This document shows positions 8,376 to 16,793 of a stretch of DNA of 53,094 nt, one piece after another. The notes beneath the pieces are model-generated. The model was not told where the DNA came from. It saw nothing but the letters and a program-made list of their open reading frames with translations, and did not search any database. Source of the stretch: Holophagaceae bacterium (GTDB lineage: Bacteria > Acidobacteriota > Holophagae > Holophagales > Holophagaceae); assembly GCA_017859955.1 (NCBI GenBank), contig JAFNAB010000056.1:1-53094 (forward strand), given 5' to 3'. Every line of letters begins with the position of its first letter. Within the stretch, counting starts at the first letter, position 1. Made by a program: the position numbers and the translations under genes.

Positions 8376-9286
8376 GCCTGGGTCTCTGAAAGGCCCAGCC
8401 GGTTGTGCAGCTCCCGGGTGAAGCCCGGAGGGGCGAAGAGATCCGCGATTTCACGGAAGCGATCGTACTGGGTGGCCCGCTCCAGGGAGAGGTGCAGGAG
8501 GATCTCCTGAAGCCCTTCGGCCAGCACCCGGCGGCTGCGGAGCTCCAACCCTTCCAGCAGTTCCTGGAGGCCTGACTCCAGCGCGGCATAGTCATGGTGG
8601 TCGCCGAGGACGGTCTGAAGGGCCCGCAGCTCCTTGAGGGGGGACTGGGGCTGGTTGGCGAAGATCGGGGCCAGGATTTCCAGGGTGTAGCGGAGCTTCT
8701 TGGTGTAGATGCGCAACTGGTGAAGGGCCGTAGGATCCTCCTCGCGCTGCTGCTCCGGCAGCAGTGCCGCGATGGCCTCCAGGTGGGGTGCCATGAGGGC
8801 CCAGGCCGCTTCAGGGGCCTCCTGGGCATGGAAGGGGTAGGGCCATTCCGGGCTGGGCAGCAGGGAGGCCACCTTGCCCAGTTCCAGTTCCTGCACCAGG
8901 GAGGGTAGGCGCTTTCTCGCCCGGCGACGTCTGGCCTCCACCAGTTCCAGGGCGTGCTCCAGGGCGGCCCAGCCATGGGGGCCCGGCAGTTCGGGGCCGA
9001 GTTCCTCCAGGATCTGGTTGTGCACATCCAGTTCCCGGATCTCCCCCAGCAGTTCGGTGAAGCGCTCAAGGCGCTTCTGGTGGCGCTTTAGGCCGGGATA
9101 GGCTTCAGGATCCACCAGCCGCAGGACCGCGCGAAGGCGACGGGCGGCCACCCGCGCCTGATGGAGGGCCTCGACGTCCTCCCACCAGGCCTCCGGTGAA
9201 GTAAGTTCCATCAGGCGGCCGACCCGGAGTTCCAGGGCCTGATGCAGGAGGATGGACAAGGGTAGGGGGTGCATGGGCTCCATCAT
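8372..9286 (-). CDS. CHAD-domain protein
   Basis: The 304-residue protein is almost entirely a CHAD (conserved histidine alpha-helical) domain: two helical repeats each containing a His-basic signature, ALHQARVAARRLRAVLRL near the N-terminus and ALHQLRIYTKKLRYTLEIL in the second half. CHAD domains are known to bind inorganic polyphosphate through conserved basic residues and often associate with polyphosphate granules. There is no signal peptide, so it should be cytoplasmic. The start at 9286 is chosen because its ATGA overlaps the glycosyltransferase stop; in-frame ATGs at 9283 and 9274 are alternatives, the last with a closer GGAG. A CHAD gene between a polysaccharide synthase and a kinase is unusual. 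Confidence 0.88.
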   Translation of the reverse strand: MMEPMHPLPLSILLHQALELRVGRLMELTSPEAWWEDVEALHQARVAARRLRAVLRLVDPEAYPGLKRHQKRLERFTELLGEIRELDVHNQILEELGPELPGPHGWAALEHALELVEARRRRARKRLPSLVQELELGKVASLLPSPEWPYPFHAQEAPEAAWALMAPHLEAIAALLPEQQREEDPTALHQLRIYTKKLRYTLEILAPIFANQPQSPLKELRALQTVLGDHHDYAALESGLQELLEGLELRSRRVLAEGLQEILLHLSLERATQYDRFREIADLFAPPGFTRELHNRLGLSETQA

Positions 9287-10731
9287 AGTGCCGATGGGGG
9301 CGCTGTCTCTTCCTTTCCTTTCAATCCGTAGCGGTCCATCCTTCCCCAGCTTCGCTTGCCCCGGATGAAGTCCAGGGCGCCTTTGACGCGCCACAGGAGG
9401 GTGAGCTGGCGATAGCCGAAGTTCTCCAGGACCGAGGTCAGGAGCAGGCGGCTCCAGGCCCCCAGACCCTGGTAGCGATGCAGGGTGATCTCCTGGAGCA
9501 CTACTGCCACCACGGAGTTGAAGATACCCAGCAACAGAGCCATCCAGAGGAAGAGCAGGGCGAAGGGGGTATTGATGGTGTGGGTCCAGACGGCCCAGAG
9601 GGCGATCCCGTAGCCCAGGAGCTCCACGAAGGGGGCCAGGGCCTCGAAGAGCAGGAAGTAGGGCATGGAGAAGAGGCCGATCAATCCGTAACCGGGGTTG
9701 AACCACATGCGACGGTGCATCCAGAGGGTTTCCATAAGGCCCCGCTGCCATCGGCTACGCTGGCGCCGGAGGATGTTGAAGTGCTCCGGCGCCTCGGTCC
9801 AGCAGATGGGATCGGGCACCAGGCTGATATGGTAGGGCTTCTTCTCGTCCAGCATGAGGCGGTGGAGGCGCACCACCATCTCGAAGTCCTCTCCGACGAT
9901 ATCGGTGCAGAAGCCCCCGGAGCGGACCAGGATGTCCTTCCGGAAGAGCCCGAAGGCTCCGGAGACGATGAAGAGGGCCCCCAGGCTGGAGAGCCCCATG
10001 CGCCCGAAGAGGAAGGCCCGGAGGTACTCCACCACCTGGAAGCGGGCCAGCCAGGAGTCCGGCATGAAGATGCCCCGGATGCCCATGGAGGTGACCCGGC
10101 ATCCATTGAGGGGCCGGATCACCCCTCCACATGCGGCGGTGTTGGGCTCATCCAGGAAGGGGCGCACCACCCTCAGCAGGGCATCGGGTTCCAGGAGGCT
10201 ATCGGCGTCCATGCAGCAGACCAGGTGGTAGCGGGCGACGTTGATGCCGCAGTTCAGGGCATCCGCTTTGCCACCATTGGCCTTGTCCACCACCACGAGG
10301 TTCCGGACATAGGGGCTTTCGTAGATCGCCCGGATCTCCTGAGTGGGAATGAGCTGGCGGATGACCCGCTTGGTGGGCTTCATGCGGAAGGCCGCCACCA
10401 GCTGGGCCACCGTATCATCCGTCGAGCCATCATTGACCACCACTACCTGGAACTCCGGGTACCGGAGGCTGATCAGGCTGGAGACGCTGGCCACCACCCC
10501 GGCGCTTTCGTTGAAAGCGGGGCAGACCAGGGTGATGGGAAGGGCGTGGGTGGTCTCGAAGAGGTTGTCCAGGGGGTCGGCTTCGGTGCGCCCCTGGTAG
10601 TTACGGATGGCGAAGAAGGCCTTGAGGATCAGGAGAAACTGGATGCCATGGAGGAGCAGGAAATAGGTGAGGATGCCCCACTGGGCCGCCATGAGGATGA
10701 ATTCGCCGACCAGGCTCACGGGCGCCCCCAA
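9283..10731 (-). CDS. Processive family-2 glycosyltransferase (PgaC/cellulose-synthase-like), membrane bound
   Basis: The 482-residue enzyme resembles membrane-embedded beta-glycan synthases of GT2. It has an N-terminal membrane helix, a cytoplasmic catalytic domain with VVVNDGSTDDT, the substrate/metal DxD motif in CCMDADSLLEPDAL, an acceptor ED motif in VGEDFEMVVR, and the QRSRWQRG motif diagnostic of processive enzymes. Several membrane helices then form the translocation pore. Family members polymerise UDP-sugars such as UDP-GlcNAc or UDP-glucose and push the chain through the membrane; the actual sugar here is not determinable. It overlaps the HEAT gene by 16 bp and the CHAD gene by 4 bp. 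It is the likely polymerising enzyme of this operon. Confidence 0.9.
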   Translation of the reverse strand: MGAPVSLVGEFILMAAQWGILTYFLLLHGIQFLLILKAFFAIRNYQGRTEADPLDNLFETTHALPITLVCPAFNESAGVVASVSSLISLRYPEFQVVVVNDGSTDDTVAQLVAAFRMKPTKRVIRQLIPTQEIRAIYESPYVRNLVVVDKANGGKADALNCGINVARYHLVCCMDADSLLEPDALLRVVRPFLDEPNTAACGGVIRPLNGCRVTSMGIRGIFMPDSWLARFQVVEYLRAFLFGRMGLSSLGALFIVSGAFGLFRKDILVRSGGFCTDIVGEDFEMVVRLHRLMLDEKKPYHISLVPDPICWTEAPEHFNILRRQRSRWQRGLMETLWMHRRMWFNPGYGLIGLFSMPYFLLFEALAPFVELLGYGIALWAVWTHTINTPFALLFLWMALLLGIFNSVVAVVLQEITLHRYQGLGAWSRLLLTSVLENFGYRQLTLLWRVKGALDFIRGKRSWGRMDRYGLKGKEETAPPSAL

Positions 10732-11798
10732 TCCAGCCGGTCCAGGGCCATATCCCGGGCGAATCGGTCCGCGCTGGGGTCATCTGCAATCCACTCCAGG
10801 GCTTCCCAGCCCACATTCCCGAGGGCCATCAGGGAGGTACCGGCCTCCCGCCTAACCTCGTAGACGGGGTCCGCCAGGAGTATCACCAGCTCATCTACTG
10901 CCGGGATGTGCCCCAGGAGCCCTGCGGCCCGTGCGGCATGCAGACGCAGGGCGGGAGCCGAGGCATGGAAGAAGGGGCGGACCTCCTCCCAGACCGATAG
11001 GTCCCCGAGGGCTCCCATGGCCCTCAGGACCGCCGCCTGGAGTTCCACTTCCGGCACTTTGAGCAGGCCGCGCAGGGTGGGGAGGGATTCCTCGTCCCTC
11101 ATGCCAGCGGCCAGCAGGGCGTACAGGCGCCAGGGTGTGGGGTTGCTTCCAGTGGGTTCAAGGTTCATCTCCAGCCAACGAAGGAGATCCGGTCCAAAGC
11201 CTTCAAGGAGCTCCAGGAGGCGGTCCTGTTGATAGTCCTCCTGACGCTGCACCCAATCGAAGACGTGGGGAGCGTAGTCGATCCCGTGCAGGGCCCCGAG
11301 GGTCCGGGCAGCGGCGAAGGCCACGAAGGGTTTGGGATCATCCAGCAGCTTCTCCACCAGGCCAAGGTGCTCCGCATAGCCGTAGGATTGGATTTCCATG
11401 GCCGCCTGCGCCCGCACCACCGGATTCCGGTGGGTCAAGCGCCTGGGGAGGTCCTTCTCCAGACCCAGGTCGCGGTAGAGGGTGCGCAATCGCTTGGCGT
11501 CCTCACCCCCCAGGGTGTTGCGGTAGCGGCCCAGGAAGGTCTGGAAGAAGCCCAGGTCCTTCGCTTCGATCCGCCCGAAGGCTTCCTCCCGGGTCTGGCC
11601 CTGGTAGAGATAGTTTGGGAGACCCTCCTCCCATTCCTGGAAGAGCAGGATCCGCCGGTTGTTGATCCTGTCCGCCCGGGTCTGGACGCCTGCGCTGAGG
11701 AGGATCAGGAGCAGCAGCAGCGCTGCCATGGCAAGGGTAGCCCAGAGCAGGACGTGCAGCAGGACCGCGTGCTCCAGGGAAAGGGTCGGCAGCGTCAT
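10716..11798 (-). CDS. Membrane-anchored HEAT-repeat protein
   Basis: The 360-residue protein starts with one hydrophobic helix (about 10-36, LLWATLAMAALLLLLILL), followed by a cytoplasm-predicted region of alpha-helical HEAT-like repeats. Repeats are seen as HRNPVVRAQAAMEI, DPKPFVAFAAARTL, APALRLHAARAAG and DPVYEVRREAGTSL. HEAT repeats build scaffolds for protein-protein contacts. Its position directly before the glycosyltransferase, with overlapping ends, suggests it assembles or regulates the synthase at the membrane; that is inference. It begins within the stop of the response regulator gene (ATGA overlap). Confidence 0.82.
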   Translation of the reverse strand: MTLPTLSLEHAVLLHVLLWATLAMAALLLLLILLSAGVQTRADRINNRRILLFQEWEEGLPNYLYQGQTREEAFGRIEAKDLGFFQTFLGRYRNTLGGEDAKRLRTLYRDLGLEKDLPRRLTHRNPVVRAQAAMEIQSYGYAEHLGLVEKLLDDPKPFVAFAAARTLGALHGIDYAPHVFDWVQRQEDYQQDRLLELLEGFGPDLLRWLEMNLEPTGSNPTPWRLYALLAAGMRDEESLPTLRGLLKVPEVELQAAVLRAMGALGDLSVWEEVRPFFHASAPALRLHAARAAGLLGHIPAVDELVILLADPVYEVRREAGTSLMALGNVGWEALEWIADDPSADRFARDMALDRLDWGRP

Positions 11799-12253
11799 GT
11801 GACCCGGTTGCTGCGGCGCAGGAGCCGGTAGATTCGTTCAACGAGGAGGGGCAGGGAAATGGGTTTGGTCATGTATTCGTCCGCCCCGGCTTCAAAGCAG
11901 CGGACCTGTTCGGACTCACGCTGGTTGGAGGAGACCACGATGATCGGCATGGAGGCCAGAGGCTGGGCCATCTGCCGGATCTCCCGCACCAGTCGGTAGC
12001 CGTCCATGCCCGGCATCATGAGGTCGGTCACCACGATCGAGATGGGTTCCAGCTTCAGGACTTCCAGGGCCTCCAGGCCGTTCCGTGCCGTCAGGACATC
12101 GATGCCCTCCATCTTGAGTCGGGCACTGAACAGGTGGGCCGTGGCGGCGGAGTCCTCCACCACCAGAACCTTGGTGCCCTCGGGCCAGTGTTTGCCAGTT
12201 CCTATCGCCATCCTGCTCCCGCCTGCCGTTCCACTGTTTCCATATCCATTCAT
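11795..12253 (-). CDS. Single-domain response regulator (receiver only)
   Basis: The product is essentially one receiver domain: the acidic pair in VLVVEDS, the phospho-acceptor aspartate in VVTDLMMPGMDG, the conserved Ser in VVSSN and the lysine in MTKPIS. There is no DNA-binding or enzymatic output domain, so it probably acts by protein contact. Partners could be the kinase encoded at the end of the same operon, the HEAT protein or the glycosyltransferase. The longest start, at 12253, gives 152 residues and sits 5 bp after the YaiO-type gene. An alternative ATG at 12211 has a good GGGAG upstream and would remove a low-complexity 14-residue leader. Confidence 0.9.
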   Translation of the reverse strand: MNGYGNSGTAGGSRMAIGTGKHWPEGTKVLVVEDSAATAHLFSARLKMEGIDVLTARNGLEALEVLKLEPISIVVTDLMMPGMDGYRLVREIRQMAQPLASMPIIVVSSNQRESEQVRCFEAGADEYMTKPISLPLLVERIYRLLRRSNRVT

Positions 12254-12258
12254 TTCCC

Positions 12259-13488
12259 CTAGAACCGGTATTCCAGGCCCATGCTTGCCGTGAAGTGCCC
12301 GCGCTTGGTGCCTGCGGAGAGTTCCTGGTCCTCAAAGGCCAGCGAAGATGAAGCTATCCACGCCCGACCGATCCGGGCCTGTCCGCCCACTGAGACCTTC
12401 CGGGACTGCAGGCGCAGGACTTCCGCCGTGGGAGAGCTCTGGTCGGGGGAGATGCCCGTGCCCACGGAAAGGCTCAGGTAGGTATCGGGGTCGTTGAAAT
12501 AACGCCGGGCCGCCAGGCTCCCGGAGAGGGAGGAGCCGATGGCGCTGGGGGTGAGGTAGGTCCGGAGGGTGAAGAGGTAGTCCCGGTAGTACTTCCCGAT
12601 GGAGCCGGTGTAGATGGTGACGCTGGAGGCATCGAAGCTCAGGCGCCGGAATCCCAGGGAGCCTTCTATTCCCGCCGGGAAGTTGTGGTAGATCTCCGCC
12701 CCGAAGCGGTTCCTGGGGAAGATGGGGGCGCTCGAAAAGCCTGCGTTCAGGTAGAAGTAGGTGCCGGGCTTCCATTTCGGGTAGGCGTCCACCTCGTACT
12801 GGGTGCCGGTCTCACCGTATCGCCAGCCCTGGCTTACCCGCGCGGTGACCGATCCAAAGTCGAAGCGGTGTCCCAGGCTGAGGGCCGCGAGGTGCCAGGG
12901 AGCGCTGAAGGTCTTGTCATAGTGCTCATAGCTGTAGTCGAGGCCGACCTTGGATCGCTGGTTGAGCTCAATGAGGTCATCCCTCAGGAGCCGGGCCTCA
13001 TGGAGATCGGGGTCCGACTGGAGGGCCAAGGTGCTGGATTTCAGGGCGGATTCATACTGTCCCAGGGTCTTCTGGAAGCGGGCGCGCCGGTAGAGGAGCC
13101 TAGCCTGTCCGGGGAGCAGGCGGAGCCCCTCCTCGCAGGACGCCAGGCCCTCCTGGGGGCGGTCCGACCAGGATTCCACATCCAGGAGGGCCTCCCGGGC
13201 TTCCAGGTTCTTCGGCTCCCGCTCGAGTACGTAGCGCAGCTCTGTGCGGGCCTCGTCGTACCTGCCATCCCAGGCGAAGGTGCGGGCCATGAAGATCCGG
13301 ATGTCGTGGTAGTCAGGGCTGCGCTGGAGGGCTTGGCGGCAGAGGGCACGGGCTTCGTCCCGGTGGCGCTCCGAGCTGAGCTTGCGGGCCCTGAGGAAAA
13401 GCTCGTCGGAGTTCTCCTGGGCATGCAGGGCGCTGGCCACCACAATCAGGGCGGGCAGAAGGGCGAGGGTGGGCCGGATCATGGACAT
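12259..13488 (-). CDS. YaiO-family outer-membrane beta-barrel with N-terminal TPR domain
   Basis: The 409-residue protein has a signal peptide ending in LHAQ, about four TPR-like repeats (about 25-165) and a C-terminal beta-barrel resembling the YaiO outer-membrane domain. Typical segments are YSYEHYDKTFSAPWHLAALSL, GSVTARVSQGWRYGETGTQYEVDAYP and a terminal GLEYRF ending in phenylalanine. YaiO-type proteins are encoded beside GT2 polysaccharide synthases. The architecture recalls PgaA/BcsC-type exporters, where a periplasmic TPR guides the glycan to a barrel, although this barrel is small. It lies 1 bp after the alkaline-phosphatase-superfamily gene. An in-frame ATG at 13482 is a possible alternative start. 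Confidence 0.88.
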   Translation of the reverse strand: MSMIRPTLALLPALIVVASALHAQENSDELFLRARKLSSERHRDEARALCRQALQRSPDYHDIRIFMARTFAWDGRYDEARTELRYVLEREPKNLEAREALLDVESWSDRPQEGLASCEEGLRLLPGQARLLYRRARFQKTLGQYESALKSSTLALQSDPDLHEARLLRDDLIELNQRSKVGLDYSYEHYDKTFSAPWHLAALSLGHRFDFGSVTARVSQGWRYGETGTQYEVDAYPKWKPGTYFYLNAGFSSAPIFPRNRFGAEIYHNFPAGIEGSLGFRRLSFDASSVTIYTGSIGKYYRDYLFTLRTYLTPSAIGSSLSGSLAARRYFNDPDTYLSLSVGTGISPDQSSPTAEVLRLQSRKVSVGGQARIGRAWIASSSLAFEDQELSAGTKRGHFTASMGLEYRF

Positions 13489-13489
13489 C

Positions 13490-15886
13490 CTATCGGGGAG
13501 GGGTGAAGCGGTAATAGGTATTGACGGCCTGGATCTGTTCCAGGATCAGCTTGTCGTAGCGGGCCTTGTCTGAAGCCCCGAGGGGCTTCCTGACCGGGCG
13601 ATCCCCCAGGGAGTAGAGGTGGTCCGCGAAGTTCACACCATCGGAGATGTAGAGGCGATGCTTGGCCTGGTCGAGGATGCCGAAGACCGCGCCATAGCTG
13701 GAGGCCAGCAGGAAGTGCTCCTGGCGGTAGGCCTGGGCCTCGGCTGAGGATTCCAGGAAGAGGGGGCGGCCCATGATGGGGCTGGGCTTCACGGGCCGGT
13801 GTCCCAGGAGGTAGTAGAGACTGGGCGTGATGTCCGAATTGAAGGCGACCTGTTCGGGATCCCGCCAGAGGCCCTGCATGCGCCGGGGCAGGTGGATCAG
13901 GAGGGGGATCTGAACGATCTCCGGGTAGAGGGTGTAGGCGTGGCCGAAGCGGCCCTCCTCCCCCAGGGAATCGCCGTGGTCGGAGGTAAGCACCACCACG
14001 CTGTCCTCGTAGATCCCTCGGTCCTTGAGGTCCTGGATGAAGCGCCCGAAGGCCTCATCCATGCGTTTCACCCGGCTGGCGTAAGGGGCATAGAAGCCCG
14101 GGAAGGTCTCCCCCGGGGGCGTCCCCTCCCGATTGATCACGGATACGTGGATGTCCTGGGGCTGAAGGTAGGCGAAGAGGGGGCCCTGCTGGGCCTCCCC
14201 GAGATGGCTCTGGAGTTCCCCGAGGCTGCGGGCCAGGCGAAGGCTCTGGGTGCCCACGCCCACGTCCATGTGGCGGAGGGAAGGCCCGGGCTTGACCACC
14301 ACATCCAGGATGGAGTCGTCGGAGACGTAGGCCCGGTAGCCATCGATCTCGATCAGCTTCTGGAGGGCGTTCATGGGGTAGAAGGGGGTCACGTACTGCT
14401 TGTGGAGGAGCATACCCCCCACCCAGATGGAGGGCTCCGCAAGTCCCGTGGCGCCGTACCGCGTGTAGGCGTTCCGCATCACCACGCTTTCCCGGGCGAA
14501 GGCGTCCATTCTCGGCGTGAAGGCCACCTCCCGGTTGTAGGCGCCCAGGTAGTCCCGTCGGAGGCTGTCGATGACGACGATGAAGATGTGGGGCCGCCAG
14601 CCGGTGGCCGGGCTCAGGTGCTCTACATGGTTCACCTCGACGGGATCCGTTCGCACGGCCTGGGAGATGTTGCTGTTGGCCTGGAGGGTCTTGTAGATGG
14701 AGCCCTGACTCGAGGATCCTTGGCTGAAGAGTTCCCGCAGCAGCTTGGTGGAGACGTTGGATCCGGACTGGAGTTCCAGGGCGGATTCCAGGCCCGGGGC
14801 CCAGGGCGACCAGGCCTGAAGGCGCAGGACCACCAGAACCAGCAGGGTGGAAGCGAAGAGGAGGCGCCCGCGATTCCGGGCACGGTGGGAAACCAATCGG
14901 TGGCAGCCTGCGAAGCCCAGGGCCCAGGCCAGGATCACCAGCAGCTTCTGGAAGAGGAAGTTCCAGTCGAAGACCTGGGCCTTGCGGGAGAGCCCCAGAA
15001 GCAGGAGGGTGACCAGGGCACCCCAGAGGAGTCGGGACCAGAGGCCCTTTCCCATGAAACCTTGGAGGGGGCGCAGGAGGATCGTCAGGGGATCTCCGCT
15101 GGTCCCCGGCCGGAGGCTCAGGGTCATCCAGGCCAGGCCGGCCATAACGGCAAGGAGGAGGGCGTGGAGCCAGGCGAGGGGACCCTGGAAGGCCATGGCG
15201 GCATAGATCAGGTCATAGATGATCCAGGTCAGCCCCAGGATTCCGATGGCCACCAGGAGGGACATCTCCCGGGGGCCTGGGCGGCGGGAGGCCCGCCCCA
15301 CGGAGCGGAGGAGGGTGAACACGACCCCCACCAGGAGGAATAGCAGGAGCTGGGCCCCGAGGTTCCAGGCCGCCCCCACCATTGGGGTCCAGTGGCGGGA
15401 GATGATCAGGAAAAGGCCCCAGACGTAGAGCCCGGCCAACAGACTGGCGAGGAGGAGCCCTTCGGTTTCATCGCCATCCTGGGGCTCCAGGGCCACGGTC
15501 GGGATGACCCGCCCCAGATCCAGGAAGGCAAGCCACAGGGAGGATCCCAGGAAGCAGAGGCTGGCGGCGAAGCTGAAGGTCCCGTTCTCCAGTCCCGGCA
15601 GCAGGGGGCGGAGGACCAGCGCCAGTCCAGCCAGGCTGTGGCAGGCGAAGAAGCTTCGCGCAGCGAGGTCCGACGTTCGGCGTGGGCCCGCGGCCCAGGT
15701 CAGGATCAGAACGACCCAGAAGATTCCCCCATGCCAGTGGGCGAAGGTCAGGAGCCAGGGCACCAGGTGCCCCCGGATGACCTCCTGGTAGGTGAAGGGG
15801 ATGTAGGCGATCAGGGCATAGGCCGCCGAGAGCAGCATGAAGAGGTGGAAGGCCAGCCGGGATAGGGTCCAGAGGGTGCGGCGCAT
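13490..15886 (-). CDS. Membrane alkaline-phosphatase-superfamily protein (sulfatase/phosphotransferase fold)
   Basis: The 798-residue protein has about ten hydrophobic helices in its first 380 residues, followed by an extracytoplasmic catalytic domain of the alkaline phosphatase/sulfatase superfamily. Metal-binding motifs are VVIDSLRRDYLG and LTSDHGDSLGEEGRFGHA. At the nucleophile position the sequence is GATGLAEPS. The formylglycine Cys/Ser of true sulfatases is absent, while a threonine (about 480) sits five residues before the proline, as in EptA-type phosphoethanolamine transferases. It may therefore move a phospho-group (glycerol-phosphate or phosphoethanolamine) onto the polysaccharide; this is inference. 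It overlaps the TPR gene by 1 bp (TGATG). Confidence 0.85.
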   Translation of the reverse strand: MRRTLWTLSRLAFHLFMLLSAAYALIAYIPFTYQEVIRGHLVPWLLTFAHWHGGIFWVVLILTWAAGPRRTSDLAARSFFACHSLAGLALVLRPLLPGLENGTFSFAASLCFLGSSLWLAFLDLGRVIPTVALEPQDGDETEGLLLASLLAGLYVWGLFLIISRHWTPMVGAAWNLGAQLLLFLLVGVVFTLLRSVGRASRRPGPREMSLLVAIGILGLTWIIYDLIYAAMAFQGPLAWLHALLLAVMAGLAWMTLSLRPGTSGDPLTILLRPLQGFMGKGLWSRLLWGALVTLLLLGLSRKAQVFDWNFLFQKLLVILAWALGFAGCHRLVSHRARNRGRLLFASTLLVLVVLRLQAWSPWAPGLESALELQSGSNVSTKLLRELFSQGSSSQGSIYKTLQANSNISQAVRTDPVEVNHVEHLSPATGWRPHIFIVVIDSLRRDYLGAYNREVAFTPRMDAFARESVVMRNAYTRYGATGLAEPSIWVGGMLLHKQYVTPFYPMNALQKLIEIDGYRAYVSDDSILDVVVKPGPSLRHMDVGVGTQSLRLARSLGELQSHLGEAQQGPLFAYLQPQDIHVSVINREGTPPGETFPGFYAPYASRVKRMDEAFGRFIQDLKDRGIYEDSVVVLTSDHGDSLGEEGRFGHAYTLYPEIVQIPLLIHLPRRMQGLWRDPEQVAFNSDITPSLYYLLGHRPVKPSPIMGRPLFLESSAEAQAYRQEHFLLASSYGAVFGILDQAKHRLYISDGVNFADHLYSLGDRPVRKPLGASDKARYDKLILEQIQAVNTYYRFTPPR

Positions 15887-16758
15887 CAGGACTTCCCCTT
15901 CTGGAGCTTCTGGAGGCGCTGGGCCACATCGGCCTTTCCGGGGTTCAGTTCCAGGGCCTTGGTGTAGTAGACGATGGCGTCCCTGGAGCGGTTCTCATGT
16001 TCCGCGATGCCTCCCAGGACGATATAGAAGTCCGTATAGCCGGGCTTGCGTCGCAGTCCCTTCTCCAGGACCTCCTTGGCCTTGGTGCTGTCCCCCAGGC
16101 TCCGGAGGACCATGCCGTAGACCAGCAGGGCATCCGCATTCTCCGGGGACTTGGCGAGCACCTCCTGGATGAGGAGCTTGGCCTTCTCGGTGCTGCCGTA
16201 GAAGAACTCCAGGCGGGCGAAGCCGATCTTGAAGTCGGGGTAGCCAGGATTGCTCTGCATCCACTGGGCATACATAGCCTTGGCCTTGGCGGTCTGCTTG
16301 GCGGATTCATAGGAGCGGGCCAACTGGAAGGCCAGGTCCGGGTTCTTGGGCTCCATGGCTTGGCAGCGCTCGTACGCGTGGACGGATTCCGGGATCATGC
16401 CCAGGTTCTCGTAGGCGATCCCGATGGCGGGGCAGGCATCGGCGGGAGAGGGGGCCACCACAAGGTATTTCTCCCAGAGGGCCGCTTCCTCCCGGAAGTT
16501 GCCGAGGTGATTCTGGATTTTGGCCAGGCGTTCGATGTAGATGTGGTTGTCCGGGAATTCCTGGTGGAGGCGCTGGGTGGGGACCAGGGCCTCTGTGAAT
16601 TTCCCTGCCCTGAAGAGGGTCTGGCTTTGCTCCTGGAGCCCGTGGGCTCGGGCCTGCTCCCGGCTTGCGGCGGTGGGCGAGTCCAGGACGTAAAGCCCCC
16701 AGTAGGCGAGGGCGAGGGTGAGAAGGGCGAGGAGGATGCGGCGGGCGTTTGGATTCAT
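15886..16758 (-). CDS. Membrane-anchored TPR-repeat protein, first gene of the polysaccharide operon
   Basis: The 290-residue protein starts with an uncleaved-looking hydrophobic helix (about 8-25, ILLALLTLALAYWGLYVL), then consists of about six tetratricopeptide repeats. The final one is the best match (AIVYYTKALELNPGKADVAQRL). TPR proteins commonly scaffold secretion or polysaccharide machinery in the periplasm. It is the first gene of the minus-strand operon and is divergent, with only 35 bp between start codons, from the lipoprotein gene at 16794. The promoter must therefore lie in that short gap or inside the neighbouring coding sequence. Confidence 0.85.
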   Translation of the reverse strand: MNPNARRILLALLTLALAYWGLYVLDSPTAASREQARAHGLQEQSQTLFRAGKFTEALVPTQRLHQEFPDNHIYIERLAKIQNHLGNFREEAALWEKYLVVAPSPADACPAIGIAYENLGMIPESVHAYERCQAMEPKNPDLAFQLARSYESAKQTAKAKAMYAQWMQSNPGYPDFKIGFARLEFFYGSTEKAKLLIQEVLAKSPENADALLVYGMVLRSLGDSTKAKEVLEKGLRRKPGYTDFYIVLGGIAEHENRSRDAIVYYTKALELNPGKADVAQRLQKLQKGKS

Positions 16759-16793
16759 AGTTGAGGCTAAATTGTAGTTTAGGGGGGGTGAAT

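Noticed and set aside
9478-10863. 461-residue plus-strand frame across the GT2 gene
   Set aside because: Its composition (EQ, G, E, H rich) is typical of antisense frames. The minus strand holds a clear glycosyltransferase.
12259-13488. Full PgaA/BcsC-type exporter
   Set aside because: The barrel is small and the TPR segment short, so YaiO-type is the better name; the role as exporter is only inferred.
13799-15343. 514-residue plus-strand frame opposite the alkaline-phosphatase-superfamily gene
   Set aside because: Antisense shadow. No domain pattern; the minus-strand gene has clear membrane helices and metal motifs.
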